64,000 bases of DNA from Litorimonas haliclonae (GTDB taxonomy: Bacteria; Pseudomonadota; Alphaproteobacteria; Caulobacterales; Maricaulaceae), in NCBI RefSeq assembly GCF_965138505.1, contig NZ_CBCSCO010000001.1, positions 682,001 to 746,000 of the forward strand, read 5' to 3'. The position numbers were made by a program, and so were the translations under genes. Numbering within the stretch: the stretch's first letter is position 1; every line of letters starts with the position of its first letter. The notes below the pieces were generated by a model that saw nothing but the letters and a program-made list of their open reading frames with translations, was not told the origin of the DNA and ran no database searches. This document shows, one piece after another, positions 61,022 through 64,000 of the stretch.

Positions 61022-61615
61022 ATGAATTTGCCTATCCAAAACTCGCTTCGGCGCTTACATGCCCGGGCCAAGACTTATCTCGACAACAAGGACGGAGCCA
61101 CTGCGGTCGAATTCGGTCTTTTGGCGATTCCGTTTTTCATGCTGATATTCGGCATTCTCGAACTGGCCGTTATTCTTTTCCTAAATGCCAGTATGACCCA
61201 TTCAGTTGGCGAAGCAGGGCGACAAATTCGCGTCGGAAACTTCCAAGCCTGCGGGGGCGATCCTGCGGATAAATTTAAAGAACTTGTCTGTAGCAATATG
61301 GCAAGTCTCGGGGATTGCTCAGAACGCCTGACAGTGGACGTTAAGACAGGGCCGAATTTCCAAAGTATAGTCCTACCAGACCCTCCGGATGCTGAAGATA
61401 CAGAAAATGGCGCGCCGAACGGAACAGTCGATACCACGAAAGGTGGTGACCCGGTTGTTGCTCGAGCAGTCTATTATTACTCTTTAGCTCTACCGGCTCA
61501 GATGACGAGGCTTGAAACAGAAAAAGGAACAGGGATCCGCGAACTCGTCTCTTCTACGGCTTTTCGGAATGAACCCTTTTCGGTTCCAGGGTCTTGCCCG
61601 GCAGGAAAGACATAA
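61022..61615 (+). CDS. TadE-family pseudopilin
   Basis: A 197-residue protein with an N-terminal prepilin-like site: G25 before ATAVEF, then a membrane helix (LLAIPFFMLIFGILELAVIL). CpaA processes such proteins, and they form minor subunits needed for Tad assembly. The periplasmic part has four cysteines. The ATG at 61004 is possible but its GGGGA is too close; that at 61022 is better spaced from GGGG. Its stop overlaps the next start (TAATG). Confidence 0.87.
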   Translation: MNLPIQNSLRRLHARAKTYLDNKDGATAVEFGLLAIPFFMLIFGILELAVILFLNASMTHSVGEAGRQIRVGNFQACGGDPADKFKELVCSNMASLGDCSERLTVDVKTGPNFQSIVLPDPPDAEDTENGAPNGTVDTTKGGDPVVARAVYYYSLALPAQMTRLETEKGTGIRELVSSTAFRNEPFSVPGSCPAGKT

Positions 61616-62247
61616 TGATGTTTAAGACACTGACCATAAGTTCGATGAAATCCCGGTTTCTACAGGGCGCCGCTAAAATTCGGCAGAATGATGACGGGCT
61701 TGCAGCTATCGAATTTGCTATTTTGGCGCCGTTACTTATTGCGATGTATTTAGGCCTCGCAGAGGTCGCCACGGCAGTCTCTACAGACAGATCTGTCTCA
61801 CACGCGACAAACGTTATTGGCGATCTAGCGTCCCAAACCTCCAATGTGGACAAAGCCGACCTTGAAGATGTCCTCTCAGCAACTCTGCGAATTATGGATG
61901 TCGGAGAAGCCTCCAAAGTCACGATTCAACTCGATAGCTGGTCACGCAACTCAAGCGGCAAAAATGAACTTGTCGGCTCGGCTATTATGAACGAGGGGTC
62001 TGCTGCCCTCCCAAGTTTTGATCCGGCGACAATTGATGAGTCTCTGCTGAATGAAAATGCGGGAATTTTAGTCGCCCGAGTAGCCTATAAGTACTCCCCG
62101 CTAAAACTTCTTTATATGAAGCGAGATATCACCCTGTCAGATTCCTTCGTTCTGAAACCTAGGCGTTCAGACGTAATTACCTTTGGTTCTACAGAAGGAA
62201 AAAAATATACCTGTACTGGAACGGGGCGGACGGTTTCCTGCTCTTAG
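61615..62247 (+). CDS. TadE/TadG-family pseudopilin
   Basis: A 210-residue protein with a prepilin-like site G28 before LAAIEF, a membrane helix (ILAPLLIAMYLGLAEVATAV) and a beta-rich periplasmic domain ending in two Cys (KYTCTGTGRTVSC). It is translationally coupled to the TadE gene by a 1-nt overlap and has AGGAAAG in front. It likely joins TadE as a minor pilus component. It lacks the long von Willebrand-like domain of classical TadG. Confidence 0.85.
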   Translation: MMFKTLTISSMKSRFLQGAAKIRQNDDGLAAIEFAILAPLLIAMYLGLAEVATAVSTDRSVSHATNVIGDLASQTSNVDKADLEDVLSATLRIMDVGEASKVTIQLDSWSRNSSGKNELVGSAIMNEGSAALPSFDPATIDESLLNENAGILVARVAYKYSPLKLLYMKRDITLSDSFVLKPRRSDVITFGSTEGKKYTCTGTGRTVSCS

Positions 62248-62268
62248 CTAAACTTAATTGCGCTGAGT

Positions 62269-63048
62269 CTATTCGAGATAATGCCCGCGAATTTTGGTGA
62301 TTTGCTCATCACTCAGCCCCAGAACCTCTTTCGCATATTGGCGGAGATCGCCCATCTGCTCTAGCGCGGAAGTGAGATAGTCGGCCTTCACGCCGAACAT
62401 GGGCCGCAGCGCGTCCGGATGAATCGTGCGGCCATAGCGTTTCGTGAAGGCTTTTGAGGCTGGCTCCAAAAAGCTTTCAACGTCGACCGCTTCATTGGTC
62501 AATAAATAATCACTTTCAATATCTTTGGCCGGGACGCCTAAAAGTCCTTGTATCAAGGCCACCAGAGTGCCGGTCCTGTCTTTGCCTGCCGCGCAATGCA
62601 CTAAAATCGCATCGCCTGTGTCGGCCATATGATGCAGTGTATCACGGAAAATATCCTGAAACCCCTTATCCCCTGCCCGCATAGAATAGGACTTCATCAT
62701 ATAATTATGGGCATCCTCTGGGGTGTTGAGCTCTCGCTCCATAAAAGCTTCATGCGGAGCCGTTTTGGCGGCCTTATATTCTGGCGGGTCTATATAGGCG
62801 ATAACCCGCGCTTCATCTTCCACGGGATAGCGAGAGGGCTGGCGAACGCGTTCGGGTTTATGGCGAAGATCCACAACCAGCCCAATCTCCATTTCCCCGA
62901 TCAAATTAAGCTCGGAATCATCAAGACTGTTCAAATGCGCAGAGCGAAAAAGTTTGTCGCGGACGACCTTGGCCCCATCAAGGGTTTCATAATTTCCGAA
63001 GTCGCGGAAATTTAGAATGGTTTTAAAGGGTTTGACGCGGTCTTCCAT
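62269..63048 (-). CDS. Tyrosine-phosphatase-like protein
   Basis: A 259-residue protein of the Y_phosphatase3 type. The catalytic P-loop is HCAAGKDRTG (about 151-160; Cys nucleophile and Arg), preceded by NFRDFGNY and LFRSAHL near the N-terminus and VVDLRHKPER. It probably removes phosphate from phosphotyrosine or phosphoinositide-like substrates in the cytoplasm. It lies alone between the pilus genes and nrdB, with no signal peptide. Confidence 0.9.
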   Translation of the reverse strand: MEDRVKPFKTILNFRDFGNYETLDGAKVVRDKLFRSAHLNSLDDSELNLIGEMEIGLVVDLRHKPERVRQPSRYPVEDEARVIAYIDPPEYKAAKTAPHEAFMERELNTPEDAHNYMMKSYSMRAGDKGFQDIFRDTLHHMADTGDAILVHCAAGKDRTGTLVALIQGLLGVPAKDIESDYLLTNEAVDVESFLEPASKAFTKRYGRTIHPDALRPMFGVKADYLTSALEQMGDLRQYAKEVLGLSDEQITKIRGHYLE

Positions 63049-63082
63049 ACGCTTGGAGTAGCAGGCTCAAACCGCTTTCACA

Positions 63083-63121
63083 AAAGAAAAGACCCGCCCT
63101 GTACAGTCACAGAGCGGGCCT
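63083..63121 (-). terminator. Rho-independent terminator of nrdB
   Basis: On the minus strand GCCCGCTCTGT pairs with ACAGGGCGGGT around a short loop, followed by a T-rich run (63083-63090). It ends the nrdB transcript 27 nt after its stop. Confidence 0.85.
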
Positions 63122-63147
63122 TGAAAATCTTAGATATGGAGCGGGGC

Positions 63148-63999
63148 TTAAACCGCGTCCTCAACGGCTTTTTTTGCGCGCATCTTCTCGAATTGCCCCC
63201 AAACGCCGTCATCGCCATGCCATTGGCCGCCCGTCGCGCCTTTGGAATATTCAGTCGCGCGCGCTTCAAAGAAGTTGGCATGTTCGACGCCGTTCGTAAT
63301 CTCAGTCAGCCACGGAAGCGGGTGGACTTTCGTGCCGTAAATTTTCGGCAGACCAAGCTGGTTCATGCGCCAGTCTGCGATGTAACGAATATAGGCTTTA
63401 ATATCCTCGGATGTCATGCCTTCAACCGGGCCCATTTCAAAGGCGAGGTCGATAAATTTATCCTCGAGCTTGACCACTGTCTGGCAACAATCGGCAATGT
63501 CATCGGCCACGGCAGGCGTCAGCGCGCCGGTTTCCTTGGCGAAAGTGTGGAACAGCTTAATCATCCCTTCGCAGTGGAGGCTCTCATCGCGAATAGACCA
63601 GGTCACAATCTGGCCCATGCCCTTCATTTTGTTCAGGCGCGGGAAATTCATTAACATGGCAAAAGAGGCAAAGAGCTGCAGCCCTTCGGTAAAGCCGCCA
63701 AAAACAGCCATGGATGTCAGAATATCTTTTTCCGTGTCTACACCGAATTTGCCGAGATAGTCATGTTTGGCGGCCATTTCCTCATATTCCATAAAAGCGG
63801 AAAATTCGGAATCCGGCATGCCAATCGTTTCAAGTAAAAGTGCATAGGCCGCAATATGAATGGTCTCCATATTGGAAAAAGACGCGAGCATCATGCGCAC
63901 TTCCACTGGTTTGAACAGCGGCATGTAATTTTCCATGTAATTCGCGCCAACTTCGACATCGGATTGCGTAAAGAAACGGAAAATTTGTGTCAGCAGGTT
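63148..63999 (-). CDS. nrdB: Class I ribonucleotide reductase beta subunit, N-terminus missing
   Basis: The radical-generating subunit that makes dNTP synthesis possible. The visible 283 residues run off the right edge; the in-frame codons upstream of 63936 (NLLTQIFRFF) show that the start is outside the window. Di-iron ligands are seen in SNMETIHIAAY, where the Tyr is at the position of the stable radical in classical NrdB, and in RDESLHCEGM. The C-terminal tail FEKMRAKKAVEDAV binds the NrdA subunit. It is followed by a terminator. Confidence 0.95.
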   Translation of the reverse strand, partial: NLLTQIFRFFTQSDVEVGANYMENYMPLFKPVEVRMMLASFSNMETIHIAAYALLLETIGMPDSEFSAFMEYEEMAAKHDYLGKFGVDTEKDILTSMAVFGGFTEGLQLFASFAMLMNFPRLNKMKGMGQIVTWSIRDESLHCEGMIKLFHTFAKETGALTPAVADDIADCCQTVVKLEDKFIDLAFEMGPVEGMTSEDIKAYIRYIADWRMNQLGLPKIYGTKVHPLPWLTEITNGVEHANFFEARATEYSKGATGGQWHGDDGVWGQFEKMRAKKAVEDAV

Positions 64000-64000
64000 A

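Noticed and set aside
1..64000. CRISPR arrays, insertion sequences, prophage and tRNA genes
   Set aside because: No regularly spaced repeats, transposase or integrase genes, phage structural genes or tRNA cloverleaf patterns were seen.

Overview
The window comes from a marine-type, dimorphic or stalked alphaproteobacterium, most likely Hyphomonadales/Maricaulales (Hyphomonadaceae-like). The inference rests on a chpT histidine phosphotransferase gene, CtrA-box motifs (TTAA-N7-TTAAC) in several intergenic regions, a complete Tad/Cpa pilus locus in Caulobacter order, alphaproteobacterial gene neighbourhoods (M17 peptidase-NlpC/P60-MarR; ffs, dnaX, ybaB, recR) and a moderate GC content of roughly 50-53 percent by eye. 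I saw no IS element, prophage, CRISPR array or tRNA. The window is ordinary chromosomal DNA and both ends cut through genes.

Layout. 1-5.5 kb: partial Fe-S scaffold gene, cysK-moeB, a small secreted protein, an MBL-fold hydrolase with a D-2-hydroxyacid dehydrogenase, and an SH3-domain protein behind a perfect CtrA box. 5.5-9.2 kb: iron uptake unit (TonB-dependent receptor, PepSY membrane protein, small membrane protein) behind a Fur-like palindrome. 9.2-18.4 kb: MTA phosphorylase, M13 metallopeptidase lipoprotein and a tripartite RND efflux operon. 18.7-21.6 kb: phoR-phoU-phoB with a triple PHO box in front of phoU and no pst transporter. 21.6-25.9 kb: zinc-metallopeptidase-like lipoprotein, aromatic aminotransferase, AGCS symporter. 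26-29.2 kb: chpT, an unrecognised protein, a CheY-like receiver and CheR. 29.3-34 kb: pheS-pheT, rmuC. 34.3-43.6 kb: the ffs/dnaX/ybaB/recR/nudC neighbourhood, interrupted by a GH10 xylanase, an EEP-family protein, an antiporter and a 42-residue membrane protein. 43.6-48.8 kb: YHS protein, prephenate dehydratase, membrane cytochrome c, NlpC/P60, MarR and M17 aminopeptidase. 49-62.2 kb: the Tad pilus locus (tadD, then tadC, tadB, cpaF, cpaE, cpaD, cpaC, cpaB, cpaA and two flp pilins on the minus strand; a secretin-N-domain protein, TadE and TadG on the plus strand). 62.3-64 kb: a tyrosine-phosphatase-like protein and the start-truncated nrdB.

How the parts connect. The most coherent theme is cell-cycle and surface biology. 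ChpT passes phosphate to CtrA, and candidate CtrA sites lie in front of tadD, flp1, cpaB (half-site), the MarR-NlpC pair, the SH3 protein and the chpT-linked chemotaxis-like genes. This suggests that pilus assembly and envelope remodelling are timed together. These regulatory assignments come from motif matching and are not proven. No wholly new system stands out. The best leads are the unrecognised protein between chpT and cheY, the stand-alone secretin N-domain protein, the 42-residue membrane protein, the pst-less pho cluster and the split recombination operon.
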